Counted from the first letter of the stretch, positions 17,654 through 28,707 are shown. The stretch is DNA of 64,000 nucleotides from Planctellipticum sp942493135 (GCA_942493135.1 OW818684.1:1984001-2048000); one strand, 5' to 3'. Notes: generated from the letters alone by a model not told the origin. Program-made: numbers and translations.

Positions 17654-18410
17654 GTGAGCGGAAAGCGAGAGGCGGAAAGCGAAAAGCCGGAGGAGAGAAA
17701 GCCGGCTGATCGCTGATCGCCAGAGCAACGGACGACGCCGCTGCTCCGGCTCTGAATTCCAGGCTCTCGTCTCCCGACTCCTTTCGACATTCCGCCTTCC
17801 TCATTCGACATTCCTCTTCCTGGCGTCTCTGCGTTCCGCTTCGCGCCTTTGCGTGAAATCTTCTCCCTTCCGGATTTCGGATTTTTTTCGGAATCTGCTC
17901 TTGCAAACCTGTCAAACCAGTGTCAGCGTGTCCTCTTGTCGGGTGCGAGGCGAGCTGGATCCACGGCGCGGACGGCCGCGCTGCTCGAGCGCACAATCCC
18001 GGCTGCGGGCCTGATCAGGGCCCAGGGGGGATTTCTCGAAAGGGAAGTCCCGGGGCGCACTTTGTGCGCGCATTCCTCGGCGTCGAGTCTTCCCGTTGCG
18101 TCCCCGCGCAAGGTCAGACCTGATCCAGTGCCAGCCGAAAGACGGGGCGGGAGCGGTTGATTCAGGACCGTTCCCGCTCTGTCCTGGCCGGCGAACCTGA
18201 GCTACTTCGAAGAGCGAACTCCCCGAGTCGCGCCCAGCGCCGCCGTGCGCGCTCCGCGCCAGTCACTTTGCACTTTTCATTTCTCATTTTTCAATTCGCA
18301 CTATCCTTCGCTGCCCCCCGCGATCAAACCTCCAAGTCCCGCGAACGCGCGCCGCCATTGCCGCCCGCACATCGGCAGGCGGGAGCCTGCCCTACGCCCG
18401 ATCCCAGCCA
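17654..18410. other. Intergenic region with low-complexity tracts and a REP-like copy
   Basis: The 757-base gap starts with a purine-rich tract (17660-17700, repeated GGAAAGCGA-like units), followed by pyrimidine-rich runs with recurring TTCGACATTCC-like words (about 17785-17820) and a T-rich stretch near 18265-18300. The second REP-like copy is at 18366-18396. No gene is recognised. Confidence 0.5.
18366..18396 (-). repeat. REP-like palindromic repeat, copy 2 (inverted)
   Basis: The reverse complement matches 16104-16134 at 30 of 31 bases. The copy ends 14 bases before the stop of the convergent sigma-54 regulator gene. Confidence 0.75.
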
Positions 18411-20033
<1,623 letters not shown>

Positions 20034-20045
20034 GGTGTGAAAGTA

Positions 20046-20096
20046 ACGAGTTTTCGTTGCGCGTCAACGAGTTTTCGTGTAACCACGAATTTTCGT
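20046..20096. promoter_or_regulatory. Three dyad repeats, probable activator-binding sites
   Basis: ACGAGTTTTCGT occurs at 20046-20057 and 20067-20078, and ACGAATTTTCGT at 20085-20096. Each is an ACGA-N4-TCGT dyad, spaced 21 and 18 bases start to start, so on about the same helix face. They sit 13 bases upstream of the activator's own start and about 100 bases upstream of the -24/-12 candidate, the usual place for sigma-54 enhancer sites. Confidence 0.72.
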
Positions 20097-20166
20097 TTCC
20101 GCTCGGGAAAATCTAGATAGCTCGTAACCAATTGATTTGTATGTGGTTGTGGCATTTCTCCGGGAC

Positions 20167-20183
20167 TGGCACGGAACGTGAAT
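20167..20183 (+). promoter_or_regulatory. Candidate sigma-54 promoter of the AhpD-like gene
   Basis: TGGCACGGAACGTGAAT matches the -24 box TGGCACG exactly; ten bases after its GG comes GA rather than the consensus GC, so the -12 box is imperfect. Position downstream of the three dyads and upstream of the start at 20262 supports it. Confidence 0.42.
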
Positions 20184-20261
20184 CTATCAGCCTGCACCAC
20201 CGACGAGAAGTTCGCTCGGTCTGGAAAACGTGTTCGACAGTCTCACGCCAAGGAACAGATC

Positions 20262-20849
20262 ATGTCCCGCATTCCTCAGATCGCTCCCGAATCCGCCACC
20301 GGCAAGGCTAAGGAACTCCTCGACGCTGTGAAGGGCAAACTGGGCCTCGTTCCCAATCTGACCCGGGCCCTGGCCAACTCGCCCGCCGCCCTGGAAGGCT
20401 ACCTCGGCCTGAGCGGTGCGCTCGGCAAAGGGACGCTCTCCGCGAAGTACCGCGAGCAGATTTCGCTGACGGTCGGCCAGGCCAACGACTGCGACTACTG
20501 CCTCGCCGCGCATTCGACGATCGGCAAGATGGTGGGGCTGACGCCCGATCAGATCCGCGACAGCCGGCAGGCGATGTCGGTCGATCCGAAGACCGACGCC
20601 CTGCTCGGTTTCGCCCGCAAAGTGGTCGACCAGCGCGGCCGGGTCTCGGACGCCGATCTCGACGCCGTCCGTGAAGTCGGTTTCGACGATGCAGCTATCG
20701 CTGAGGCGGTCGCCAATGTGGCGCTGAACATCTTCACGAACTACTTCAACCACGTCGCCGACACCGACATCGATTTCCCCAGGGCCGAGCCGCTGGCGAC
20801 CTCCCAGGAAACGTGCTCGACGTCCGCCTGCCACAATCAAGTTGCCTGA
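20262..20849 (+). CDS. AhpD-like/carboxymuconolactone-decarboxylase family protein
   Basis: The 195-residue all-helical protein contains NDCDYCLAAHSTIGK: Cys77-x2-Cys80 and His84, the redox-active CxxC-x3-H motif of AhpD-like alkylhydroperoxidases. It probably reduces peroxides or another electrophile. The C-terminal tail has two extra cysteines (ETCSTSACHNQ). The ATG at 20262 is preceded by AAGGAACAG; an upstream in-frame GTG (20178) overlaps the promoter candidate and is rejected. It is divergent from the sigma-54 activator, which probably controls it, and is followed by a secreted hydrolase gene 119 bases downstream. Confidence 0.87.
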   Translation: MSRIPQIAPESATGKAKELLDAVKGKLGLVPNLTRALANSPAALEGYLGLSGALGKGTLSAKYREQISLTVGQANDCDYCLAAHSTIGKMVGLTPDQIRDSRQAMSVDPKTDALLGFARKVVDQRGRVSDADLDAVREVGFDDAAIAEAVANVALNIFTNYFNHVADTDIDFPRAEPLATSQETCSTSACHNQVA

Positions 20850-20968
20850 CCGACCCGTCACAATTCCGGAGCCCGGCGGCTCAGCGATGAACCGTCGGGC
20901 GCCGGTCGCGCGGGACGGGAATCGTTCTCATCCCGCCATCAACCGCATATGTTTCGAAGGAGAAACCC

Positions 20969-21931
20969 ATGTTCCGCGTTCTGTCAGTATTTGTGTCCGT
21001 CGCCCTGTGGGCGGTCGTCTCCAGCTCCGTCAGCAACGGTGCGGAACCCCGACCGTCGGTCGCCGTGGTTCACAAGACGGTCAAGATTGGCGACCTCGAC
21101 ATCTTTTACCGCGAGGCCGGGCCGAAGGAGGCTCCGACGGTCCTGTTACTGCACGGTTTCCCGACCAGCTCGCAGATGTTCCGCAACCTGATCCCCGCGC
21201 TCGCGGACAAGTACCACGTCGTCGCTCCGGACTACCCGGGCTACGGACACAGCTCGATGCCCTCCCGCGACCAGTTTGCTTACACGTTCGACAATCTGGC
21301 GCAGGTCATCGAAGGGTTCACCGAGAAGCTGGGCCTGCAGCATTACGCCCTTTACGTCCAGGACTATGGCGCCCCGGTCGGCTACCGCCTTGCCGTCGCT
21401 CATCCGGAGCGGGTCACAGCCTTGATCGTGCAGAACGGGAATGCCTATGAGGAAGGGCTCGACAACGACTTCTGGAAGCCGGTCAAAGCTTACTGGCAGG
21501 CTCCGAAAGATCCGGCGAAACGCGACGCCCTCCGCGGGTTCCTGACCTATGACGCGACGCAGTGGCAATACACGCACGGCGTCCCGAACCCCGAGCTCGT
21601 CAGTCCGGACGGCCCGGCTCACGACCAGTTCCTGCTCGACCGTCCGGGGAACGACGAGATCCAGCTCGACCTGTTCCTCAGCTACGGCAGCAACCCACCG
21701 CTCTATCCGCAGTGGCAGGAATACTTTCGCCGGCGCCAGCCGCCGACGCTGATCGTCTGGGGCCGGAACGACCAGATCTTCCCCGCCGCGGGGGCCGAGC
21801 CCTACAAGCGGGATTTGAAGACGCTGGAGTTCCATCTGCTCGACGCCGGGCACTTCGCCCTGGAGACGAACGGCGAAGAGATTGCGGGGCGGATGCGGGA
21901 GTTCCTCGGCAAGCATGTCGAGCCGAAGTGA
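20969..21931 (+). CDS. Secreted alpha/beta-hydrolase, haloalkane-dehalogenase/epoxide-hydrolase type
   Basis: The 320-residue protein has a signal peptide (MFRVLSVFVSVALWAVVSSS, cut near SNGAEP), the oxyanion motif LLLHGFPTSSQMFR, GYGHSSMP, and a nucleophile elbow YVQDYGAPVGYRLA with Asp132 as nucleophile, as in haloalkane dehalogenases and epoxide hydrolases. The acid is in VWGRNDQIFP and the base in DAGHFALE. The residue after the nucleophile is Tyr, whereas dehalogenases have Trp for halide binding, so epoxide or other ester hydrolysis is as likely. RBS AAGGAGAAA precedes the ATG. It may form an operon with the AhpD-like gene under the sigma-54 activator. Confidence 0.86.
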   Translation: MFRVLSVFVSVALWAVVSSSVSNGAEPRPSVAVVHKTVKIGDLDIFYREAGPKEAPTVLLLHGFPTSSQMFRNLIPALADKYHVVAPDYPGYGHSSMPSRDQFAYTFDNLAQVIEGFTEKLGLQHYALYVQDYGAPVGYRLAVAHPERVTALIVQNGNAYEEGLDNDFWKPVKAYWQAPKDPAKRDALRGFLTYDATQWQYTHGVPNPELVSPDGPAHDQFLLDRPGNDEIQLDLFLSYGSNPPLYPQWQEYFRRRQPPTLIVWGRNDQIFPAAGAEPYKRDLKTLEFHLLDAGHFALETNGEEIAGRMREFLGKHVEPK

Positions 21932-21951
21932 TTTCTCTGCACCTGCAGGCT

Positions 21952-22006
21952 GCCGCGGGAAGTCTCACCCTCCGATCGATCTTCGGAGGGGGATACGACC
22001 CGCGGC
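21952..22006. terminator. Nested hairpin between convergent genes, probable bidirectional terminator
   Basis: The outer stem GCCGCGGG (21952-21959) pairs with CCCGCGGC (21999-22006); inside it CCCTCCGA (21968-21975) pairs with TCGGAGGG (21983-21990). Both stems are perfect 8-mers. It fills the gap between two convergent genes. No T tract follows. Confidence 0.5.
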
Positions 22007-22014
22007 GGCCTCGT

Positions 22015-24069
22015 TCAGGGTTTGTCGGCAGACGCCGGCACATCGTGCCTGGCAAACCACGCCAGCGTGCGACGCAGGACGTCTTCGCGGTGCGGGAGCT
22101 GCCGGATGCCGTGCCCTTCGTCGGGGTAAATCGCCATCTCGGTGGGGATGCCCCGGGCTTTCAAGGCTTGATGGAACATCTTTCCCATCGCGACCGGACA
22201 GCGGCGATCATTGAGCGAATGCAGGATCAGGGTGGGGGTTTTGACGTTCTCGATGTGCGTCAGCGGACTGTGCTCGCGCATGCGCTCGACCACTTCCCAC
22301 GGCAGGCCTCCCATCTCCCACTCGGTCCAGCTCTGCAGATCGCTCAGGTGCCACATGACGTTGAGATCGGTCACGGCGTTCTGAGCGGCGGCCGCGCGGA
22401 ACTGCGTGGTGTGTCCCACCAGCCACGACGTCATGAAGCCGCCGTAGCTGACGCCGTAGACGAACTGCCGGTTGCGATCAACAACGCCCCGGGCGACGAG
22501 ATCATCGATCCCCGTCAGGATGTCCTGCATATCGCCGCCCCCCAAGTCGAGGCGGTCGGCGTCCAGGATTTTCCGTCCATAGCCGGTCGAGCCCCGGAAG
22601 TTCGGCTGAAACACCGCGTAGCCGTGCATCGCGAAGATCTGGACCTCGAAGCCCCCGCCGCCGCCGGTTCGATGGTGCGGCCCGCCATGCGGCATCACCA
22701 GCAGCTTGAAGGGGGGCCTGGCGATGCTCGCCGGCGGCAGCGTAACGACGCCTTCGATCTCCAGCCCATCGGAGCTTTTCCAGCGAAACACTTCGTCGAG
22801 CGCCCGCAGCCGCGGGCCGATGGCGGGACTGTATGGCGGGAGCAGCGGACTGCGGCGAACGGCGGGCGGGGCCGGATCTTCGACGGCCTGCGGGCCGGCA
22901 TCGACGTCGACACATTGAGTCTCGGACTTCAATCCGCGGATTGCGGCGTAAGCCACATGCCTGGCATCGCGCCAGCAGTTGTCCGGCAGCGGAGTCGAGG
23001 GGGACAGACTTGGCGGGGCGGCCTGCTCCGAACCGTGATGGTCGTAGAGCACCCGTTGCCGGCCACTTGGAGCGAGATCGACGACCAGCAGATTGAAGAC
23101 ATCGATATGCGGGCCTTTGCGCAGCGAAGTCAGGCAGACGAGCCGGCGGCCGTCGGGCGAGATTCGCGGCGAAAACTCCGGTCCAGGCCCGGTGGTGAGT
23201 TGCTCGATCTTCCGGTCGGCAAGCGTGATCTTCCAGAGATCGAAATTGTGATTAATGCTGTAGCGTGCCGATTCCTGGTCGTCGGTCCGATTGGCATGCA
23301 CGACGAGAAACGAACCGTCGGGCGACCATTGCGGATCGCCATACCAGAACGCGCCGTCGGTGACGCGGGTGATCTTCGCGGCGGCCTTGTCGGTCGGAGC
23401 TTCGAGCAGATCGGCGACCCAGACCTGCGTTGCGCCGTAGCCTTCGTAGCCTTCGCCCTGGTCGTCCCGGACGACAATCACATTATTACGCCGCTCCGCC
23501 TCGGTTCGCAGATCGAGCCCTTCGTCCGCGACGAACGCCAGCCGCTTGCCGTCCGGCGAGAAAGCCGCTCGCCCGTAGAAACGGTCCGTGATGACGCGGC
23601 CATAGGTCTTCGCGGGACCGCCGAGAGGAATTGCGGGGCCGCCAGCGACCGGGAGCAGCCAGAGATCGGCGGCGGGATCGGAGTACGGCGGTACGGGAAC
23701 GAACGCCGGTCGGCCGTCGGCAAACGGTCGCGTCGAAAGGAACAGAATCCATTTTCCGTCGGGAGACAGTTGCGGACTGAATGCGTCGGGTTCGCCCGGC
23801 TCCAGCGGTCGCGGCGGTGCGGAGTCATCGACGCGCCACAGCGACTGGCGGACGGTGCGGGACTCCTGATCGACGCGGCTGCGGACGTAGATGGCGGTCC
23901 GGCCGTCCGCGAGCGTGATGGGATCGACGGCGGTGTCGGTCAGGTAGAGGTCTTCGATCCGCGGGGGAGGGGGTTCCTGGGCGGGGCACGTCGAATCCCC
24001 CCAAAGGCACACGTTGATCACAAGCAACAGGCCGATACGCCGGCCTGGAATCCGGTGAAGTGCGATCAA
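22015..24069 (-). CDS. S9-family serine peptidase (prolyl oligopeptidase type)
   Basis: The 684-residue protein has a signal peptide (IGLLLVINVCLWG, then DSTCPAQ), a beta-propeller with repeated FSPDGKRLAF and WSPDGSFLVV blades (about 60-400), and a C-terminal alpha/beta-hydrolase domain with the elbow YGVSYGGFMTSW, acid LHSLNDRRCPV and base YPDEGHGIRQL. It should cleave oligopeptides outside the cytoplasm. No ATG suits the N-terminus; a TTG at 24067-24069, with CGGAGA 8 bases upstream, directly precedes the signal peptide and is taken as start. The open frame continues to 24591 but is non-coding in character there. Confidence 0.87.
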   Translation of the reverse strand: MIALHRIPGRRIGLLLVINVCLWGDSTCPAQEPPPPRIEDLYLTDTAVDPITLADGRTAIYVRSRVDQESRTVRQSLWRVDDSAPPRPLEPGEPDAFSPQLSPDGKWILFLSTRPFADGRPAFVPVPPYSDPAADLWLLPVAGGPAIPLGGPAKTYGRVITDRFYGRAAFSPDGKRLAFVADEGLDLRTEAERRNNVIVVRDDQGEGYEGYGATQVWVADLLEAPTDKAAAKITRVTDGAFWYGDPQWSPDGSFLVVHANRTDDQESARYSINHNFDLWKITLADRKIEQLTTGPGPEFSPRISPDGRRLVCLTSLRKGPHIDVFNLLVVDLAPSGRQRVLYDHHGSEQAAPPSLSPSTPLPDNCWRDARHVAYAAIRGLKSETQCVDVDAGPQAVEDPAPPAVRRSPLLPPYSPAIGPRLRALDEVFRWKSSDGLEIEGVVTLPPASIARPPFKLLVMPHGGPHHRTGGGGGFEVQIFAMHGYAVFQPNFRGSTGYGRKILDADRLDLGGGDMQDILTGIDDLVARGVVDRNRQFVYGVSYGGFMTSWLVGHTTQFRAAAAQNAVTDLNVMWHLSDLQSWTEWEMGGLPWEVVERMREHSPLTHIENVKTPTLILHSLNDRRCPVAMGKMFHQALKARGIPTEMAIYPDEGHGIRQLPHREDVLRRTLAWFARHDVPASADKP

Positions 24070-24478
24070 GGGAATTCTCCGGTGAGCGAAAGCGGAACGA
24101 GCGAGTCCGTCAGCAGCGTGTCTGCCGTTCGGATCAGGATACCCCCGGTTCCGCGGCTCCCATAGTCCCTGCTGCAACCGATCTTCACCGCTCCCGCATG
24201 TGGTGTCCATGTCCAACCATCCCCAGCGTCGGAACCCATTGGTCGAGACCAACTGAGCTTTTCGTGATTGAGTCTCGTTCCGTCCCTCAGCGGCATTGAG
24301 GCCACACTCTATACGCCCGCTCCCCGACCCGCCCGCAATCCCCCGAACCCGATCCACCCTCACAGTTTCACAGATTTCCGCATTCCTTCCGCCCGCTGGC
24401 CGATAGAATAGGGAGTCCCCTTTCTGTGCCCGCGGAACTCCCGCGCGGTGCTCGAACCGATTCTTGAGAGAATTCCCC
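24070..24478. other. Divergent intergenic region, nothing specific recognised
   Basis: This 409-base region lies between the S9 peptidase and the large repeat protein and must hold their divergent promoters. I see no convincing -35/-10 pair, repeat or RNA. Confidence 0.45.
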
Positions 24479-27400
24479 ATGTCGACGACCGCTCCGCCGG
24501 GAAACTCGTCGCAATATGTGGACTTTGACGAATACGTCGAGTTCCAGCTCGAAAAAACCCGGTCCTCCATCCGCTGGACCGACCTGGTCACCGCCGGCGC
24601 CGCCGTTCTCGCCGGGTTCCTCGGCTACCTGTTCGTCTTCGTCGTTCTCGACCAGTGGGTCATTCCCGGCGGATTCAGCCGGCTGGCCCGGACCGTCCTG
24701 CTGACCCTCTGGCTCGCCGGGACCGGCGCGTGGCTGTTCGCCAGGCTTGTCCGGCCGTGGCTGAAGCGGATCAATCGCCTGTACGCCGCTCGCGAACTCG
24801 AACGGGCCGAGCCCGGCCTGCACAGCAGCCTGCTGAACCTGATCGATCTGCGCGACGCCGGGCGGACGATCAATCCGGCCGTTCTCAAGACGCTGCAGCG
24901 ACAGACCGCGGTCCGATTGTCGGAAATGGACCTGACGCAGGCGGTCGATCACCGCGGCCTGATGCGGGCGAGCTACGGCCTGCTGATCGTGGTGGTTTCG
25001 CTCTGTCTGTACGCCCTGCTTTCGCCCAAGAAGATTTCCGCGTCGCTGTGGCGCGTGCTGCCGACCAGCAACGTCGCCGCCGCTACGCGGACGGAGATTT
25101 TCTCGGTGACGCCGGGCAATACGAAGGCCACCGCCGAACTGCCGCTGGAAGTCGTCGTAGAGCTGCGGGGGCAGTTGCCGCCAGAAGCGCAGGTGCTCTA
25201 CAGCACGGCGGACCAGAAGTACCTCGATCAGCCGGTCGCGCTGCGTCCCGAAAAGGAGGGGAGCGGCCGGTATACGGGGGCGATCTGGGGCGAAAACGGC
25301 AAGGGTGTGCTGCAGGACTTCACGTACCGCGTGGAAGCGGGCGATGCGGTTTCGGAGACGTATCACGTCGCTGTCGAGCAGCCTCCGTCGGCAACGATCG
25401 AGCAGCTCCGGCTGACGTTCCCCCCCTACATGCAGCTTGAGCCGCAGATTCTGACGGGGGGCAATATCGACAGTTGGGAAGGGGCCAAGGTCGTGCTGCA
25501 GGCCCGGACCAACCGGGAAGTTCGCAGTGCGAAGATCGAGTTCCGCGACAAGCCCTCCGACGCTCCGAATGGCGAGGAACTGGCCCTGCATGTCATCGAC
25601 GGCCGACAGCTCCGCGGCGAATGGACGCTCAAGCTCCCCTCGACCGGCGAAGCCATCAGCTATTACTCGATCCGCTGTCTGACCGAGGACGGATTGACCG
25701 AGAAAGAACCCACGGTCTACGGCTTGAAGGTCCGGCCGGATCAGGCGCCCGAAGTCGTTCTGCTCCAGCCGGAACGGGATCTGGAAGCCCCGGCGAATGC
25801 AGTGATTCCGCTGATCGTGCAGGCGAAGGACCCCGACTTCGAGCTGGGACCGATCCGGCTGCAGGTCGAAAAGGCCGGGGAGATCATCCATGTCCGGCCG
25901 CTGTCGCCGGGCGGACGTCCGCAGACGTTGCTCCGGAGCGAGCTGAACCTGGAACCGCTCGGCCTGATGCCGGGGGATACGATAGCGTTCTGGGTCGAGG
26001 CAACCGACAACCGCCAGCCCCGTCCGAACCGGAAGAATACTCCCAAGCTGAAGATCACCGTTTCGAAGCCGGTCTCCGACGAGGAAGTCCAGCAACAGCT
26101 CGCGGAGCAGAAGAAAAAGCAGGAAGACCAACTGGCGGATGCCTCTGCCGAGCAAAACCGCGAAGGCCGCGAAGGCCGTCCGCAGGAAGCCTCCGACAGC
26201 GATCCCCGCGCCCCGATGCCTCCGGAACCCGCGCCCGGAGATCCGCCTCCACCGGGCGAACAGCCGCGGAACCCGAACGCCGGCCGGCAGCCGGACGGGC
26301 AGGAGAATGGGCCGGGTACGGAGCCCGATCCGGGAAAGCCGGGCAAGCCCGGCCAGTCGGACGAGTCGACGGGGGGCAAGCCGGGTGGTCAGAAAGGCGA
26401 AGAACGTCAACCGCTGAGCCCAAAGGGCGAGGACGATCAGGAAGTGCTGAAGCTGCTCAACGAGCAGCTCAACAAGCCGCCGCAGACAGATCCGTCGAAA
26501 CCCAATGAGGGCGATCAGCCCCCGGCCAATCAGCCGGAGAACAAACCGGGCAAGAAGTCTCCGATGCCGGGGAGTCCGGAAGGGGGCGGTCCCGGTGATC
26601 AGCCGCAGCCGGGCGACAAGCCCCTGCCCGGTGCGGAGCAGAAACCGGGTGAGCAACCGGGCGCCGAGAAGCAGCCCGGCGACAACGGCACTGGCGATCA
26701 ACCGGGGAAAAAGCCAGGCAAAGAAAGCTCTCCACAAACCGCAGCCGACAAACCTGCTTCCGATCCAATGGGAACCAAGCCCGGCGAAAGTCCGCAGCCC
26801 GGTGCGGAGAAAACGCCGGACGGCAAGCGTCCCGGCACGGAACAGAAGTCGGGCACGAAACCGGATGGTGAAAAGTCGGCGGACAAGTCCGATCAGCCGG
26901 GACAGGCCGCGAGCAAGTCCGGCGACAAGCCGGCCGAGAAACCGGGACAACCGGGTGAGAATCCGGACCAGCCGGGAGATCAGCCCGGACAGAAACCAGG
27001 CGAACAGCCCGGAACGAAGCCGGGGGATAAGCCCGGCCAGAAACCCGGAACGTCGACCGAGAAGCCCGAGACCGCCGATTCACCCACGGGCGATCAGCCG
27101 GGACCGTCGACCGGCAAGCCGGGCGACAAACCGGGGAAAGAGGAAACGAAGCTTGGCGAGAATCCGCCGGACGGCAAACCCGGAGCGGCCTCGAAAACCG
27201 GGGAGAAACCGGCTGCCCCGCCGAAGGGGACCGGTACGCCCGCCGAGGGCGAGAAGCAGCCGGGGGGCGAGGGCGAGTCTGCGGACAAGCCAGCTCCGGG
27301 TAAGCGTCCGGGTGATCCGAAAGGCACGCCCGGCAAGGGAACCGACGCGGACCCCATGCCGGGAGACGGGGATCCGACCGGCGCGAAGCCAGCCAACAAG

Positions 27401-28627
27401 CCGGACGACGCAACGGAGCGAAATCCGTCCGGGAAGCCTTCCAACCAGGATCCGACAGGCCGCGAGCCCAAGCCGGGCAAACCCGGCGATCCGCAGTCGG
27501 CCAAACCGAAGTCCACGCAGACCCCGTCCGGTCAGTCTTCCAAAGACCCGGCAGGCTCCGGCGAGCCGGGAAAAAGTCCCGACAGCCCGCCCGGCTCGCC
27601 GGGCGGCAGTGACTCGGGCAAGGAGCCAGGAAAGGGAGATTCGTCATCCAGGCCGGGCAGCCGGCAGGACGGCGATCCCAAGCAGGAAACGAAGAACGCG
27701 AAGCCCGGCGACGGACGTCCCACCAAATCCGGCGAGAAGGGGACGCCGAAACCGGGCGAGGGAGACGCGGAGGGAGACCAGCCGGCCGAGCCGGGGCAAC
27801 CGGGTTCAAAACCCAAGCCTGGCGCTGGTAAGAAACCGGGTCAGAAGGACCAGGCGAGCCAGCCCGAGGGGGAACCGATGCCGAGTGACCAGCCGGGGGC
27901 TGGCGGCAAGTCGGGGGCCAAGCCCGGCGAGAAGCCGGCAGGCGACAAACCGGCAGGCGAGCAGCCCGATGGCAAGTCGGACGAAGGGGGCGCCCCGATG
28001 CCCGGCGGCAAGGAAGGGGACAAAGCGGGGGGCAAACAGCCCGGAGATGGTCAGCAGCCGGGAGGCAAAGACGGTGGCGGCAGTCCGGCCGGTGGAAAAC
28101 CGGGCGAGAATCCGGGGAACTCACCGTCGGAAGGGCCGGCTCAGAGTGCACCGAAGTCCGGCGGCAATGGCGGGACCGGATCGACGGGGGCTTCGGGCGG
28201 ACCGGACGTCGGTCCCGGGGACGCGCCGGACCCCAAGTACAACCGGCAGGCCGCCGAACTGGTGCTGCGCAAGCTGCAGGACGATCTGGATCGGGGCGAA
28301 GTGAACCCGGAACTGCTGGAGAAGCTCGGCTGGACCGAAGATCAGCTCAAGGGCTGGTCCGATCGGCTGGCGAAGCAACTGCTGCAGCAGCCGGCGGAGA
28401 CCCCCGTCGACCGGGCTCGTCAGATGCAGTTCGAAGAGATGCTCCGACAGATCGATTTGCGCAAGAGGAATGCAGTGCGTTCGGGCGAGTTGCAGCCAAC
28501 GCGGGAATTGCCGCAATCCGACTCGCGTCGGAGCGCCCCGCCTGCCGAGTATCGCGAAGCGTACGAGGCTTTTACCCGGGGGTTGTCAAAGCGGACGCCC
28601 GCCGCGACGAAGCCTGCCAAGAAGTGA
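24479..28627 (+). CDS. Very large membrane-anchored protein with a 650-residue Pro/Gly/Lys-rich low-complexity region
   Basis: The 1382-residue protein has a cytoplasmic N-terminus, two membrane helices (about 40-95) and a third (about 165-185, YGLLIVVVSLCLYALL), then beta-rich domains (about 200-540) like the DUF4175-type planctomycete proteins. From about residue 580 to 1250 it is almost only Pro, Gly, Lys, Asp, Gln and Glu, with short recurring units such as KPGDKPG, QPGDQPG and KPGEKP. A folded C-terminal helical segment follows (YNRQAAELVLRKLQDDLD to the end). The first 540 residues and the last 130 are ordinary, so the tract is a real part of the gene. Function unknown. An in-frame start at 24464 is possible; ATG 24479 is closer to GAGAGAA. 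Confidence 0.8.
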   Translation: MSTTAPPGNSSQYVDFDEYVEFQLEKTRSSIRWTDLVTAGAAVLAGFLGYLFVFVVLDQWVIPGGFSRLARTVLLTLWLAGTGAWLFARLVRPWLKRINRLYAARELERAEPGLHSSLLNLIDLRDAGRTINPAVLKTLQRQTAVRLSEMDLTQAVDHRGLMRASYGLLIVVVSLCLYALLSPKKISASLWRVLPTSNVAAATRTEIFSVTPGNTKATAELPLEVVVELRGQLPPEAQVLYSTADQKYLDQPVALRPEKEGSGRYTGAIWGENGKGVLQDFTYRVEAGDAVSETYHVAVEQPPSATIEQLRLTFPPYMQLEPQILTGGNIDSWEGAKVVLQARTNREVRSAKIEFRDKPSDAPNGEELALHVIDGRQLRGEWTLKLPSTGEAISYYSIRCLTEDGLTEKEPTVYGLKVRPDQAPEVVLLQPERDLEAPANAVIPLIVQAKDPDFELGPIRLQVEKAGEIIHVRPLSPGGRPQTLLRSELNLEPLGLMPGDTIAFWVEATDNRQPRPNRKNTPKLKITVSKPVSDEEVQQQLAEQKKKQEDQLADASAEQNREGREGRPQEASDSDPRAPMPPEPAPGDPPPPGEQPRNPNAGRQPDGQENGPGTEPDPGKPGKPGQSDESTGGKPGGQKGEERQPLSPKGEDDQEVLKLLNEQLNKPPQTDPSKPNEGDQPPANQPENKPGKKSPMPGSPEGGGPGDQPQPGDKPLPGAEQKPGEQPGAEKQPGDNGTGDQPGKKPGKESSPQTAADKPASDPMGTKPGESPQPGAEKTPDGKRPGTEQKSGTKPDGEKSADKSDQPGQAASKSGDKPAEKPGQPGENPDQPGDQPGQKPGEQPGTKPGDKPGQKPGTSTEKPETADSPTGDQPGPSTGKPGDKPGKEETKLGENPPDGKPGAASKTGEKPAAPPKGTGTPAEGEKQPGGEGESADKPAPGKRPGDPKGTPGKGTDADPMPGDGDPTGAKPANKPDDATERNPSGKPSNQDPTGREPKPGKPGDPQSAKPKSTQTPSGQSSKDPAGSGEPGKSPDSPPGSPGGSDSGKEPGKGDSSSRPGSRQDGDPKQETKNAKPGDGRPTKSGEKGTPKPGEGDAEGDQPAEPGQPGSKPKPGAGKKPGQKDQASQPEGEPMPSDQPGAGGKSGAKPGEKPAGDKPAGEQPDGKSDEGGAPMPGGKEGDKAGGKQPGDGQQPGGKDGGGSPAGGKPGENPGNSPSEGPAQSAPKSGGNGGTGSTGASGGPDVGPGDAPDPKYNRQAAELVLRKLQDDLDRGEVNPELLEKLGWTEDQLKGWSDRLAKQLLQQPAETPVDRARQMQFEEMLRQIDLRKRNAVRSGELQPTRELPQSDSRRSAPPAEYREAYEAFTRGLSKRTPAATKPAKK
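26220..28230 (+). repeat. Degenerate in-frame tandem repeats encoding the Pro/Gly/Lys tract
   Basis: Imperfect units of 9 to 15 bases built from CCGGGC, AAACCG and GATCAG recur over about 2 kb. The third codon positions vary widely while the residues are kept, so the tract is under protein-level selection or old, rather than a recent tandem expansion. Confidence 0.6.
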
Positions 28628-28707
28628 CGCCGTTCTGTTGGGGTTGATTCTAGTCAATGTCGGGTGACCGGGGCCGGACCGCAACGAAGCCCCGATGATT
28701 GAATCGT

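Noticed and set aside
20178..20261. Upstream GTG start for the AhpD-like gene
   Set aside because: It would begin inside the sigma-54 promoter candidate; the ATG at 20262 has a good ribosome site and matches the family N-terminus.
24368..26950. Long minus-strand open frame opposite the large repeat protein
   Set aside because: It is rich in Arg and Leu with no family motif and exists because the plus-strand gene is GC-rich and repetitive. The plus-strand frame has folded, motif-bearing ends.
26469..28151. Long minus-strand Arg/Pro/Ser-rich frame within the repeat tract
   Set aside because: It mirrors the low-complexity codons of the plus strand and has no start context or conserved motif.
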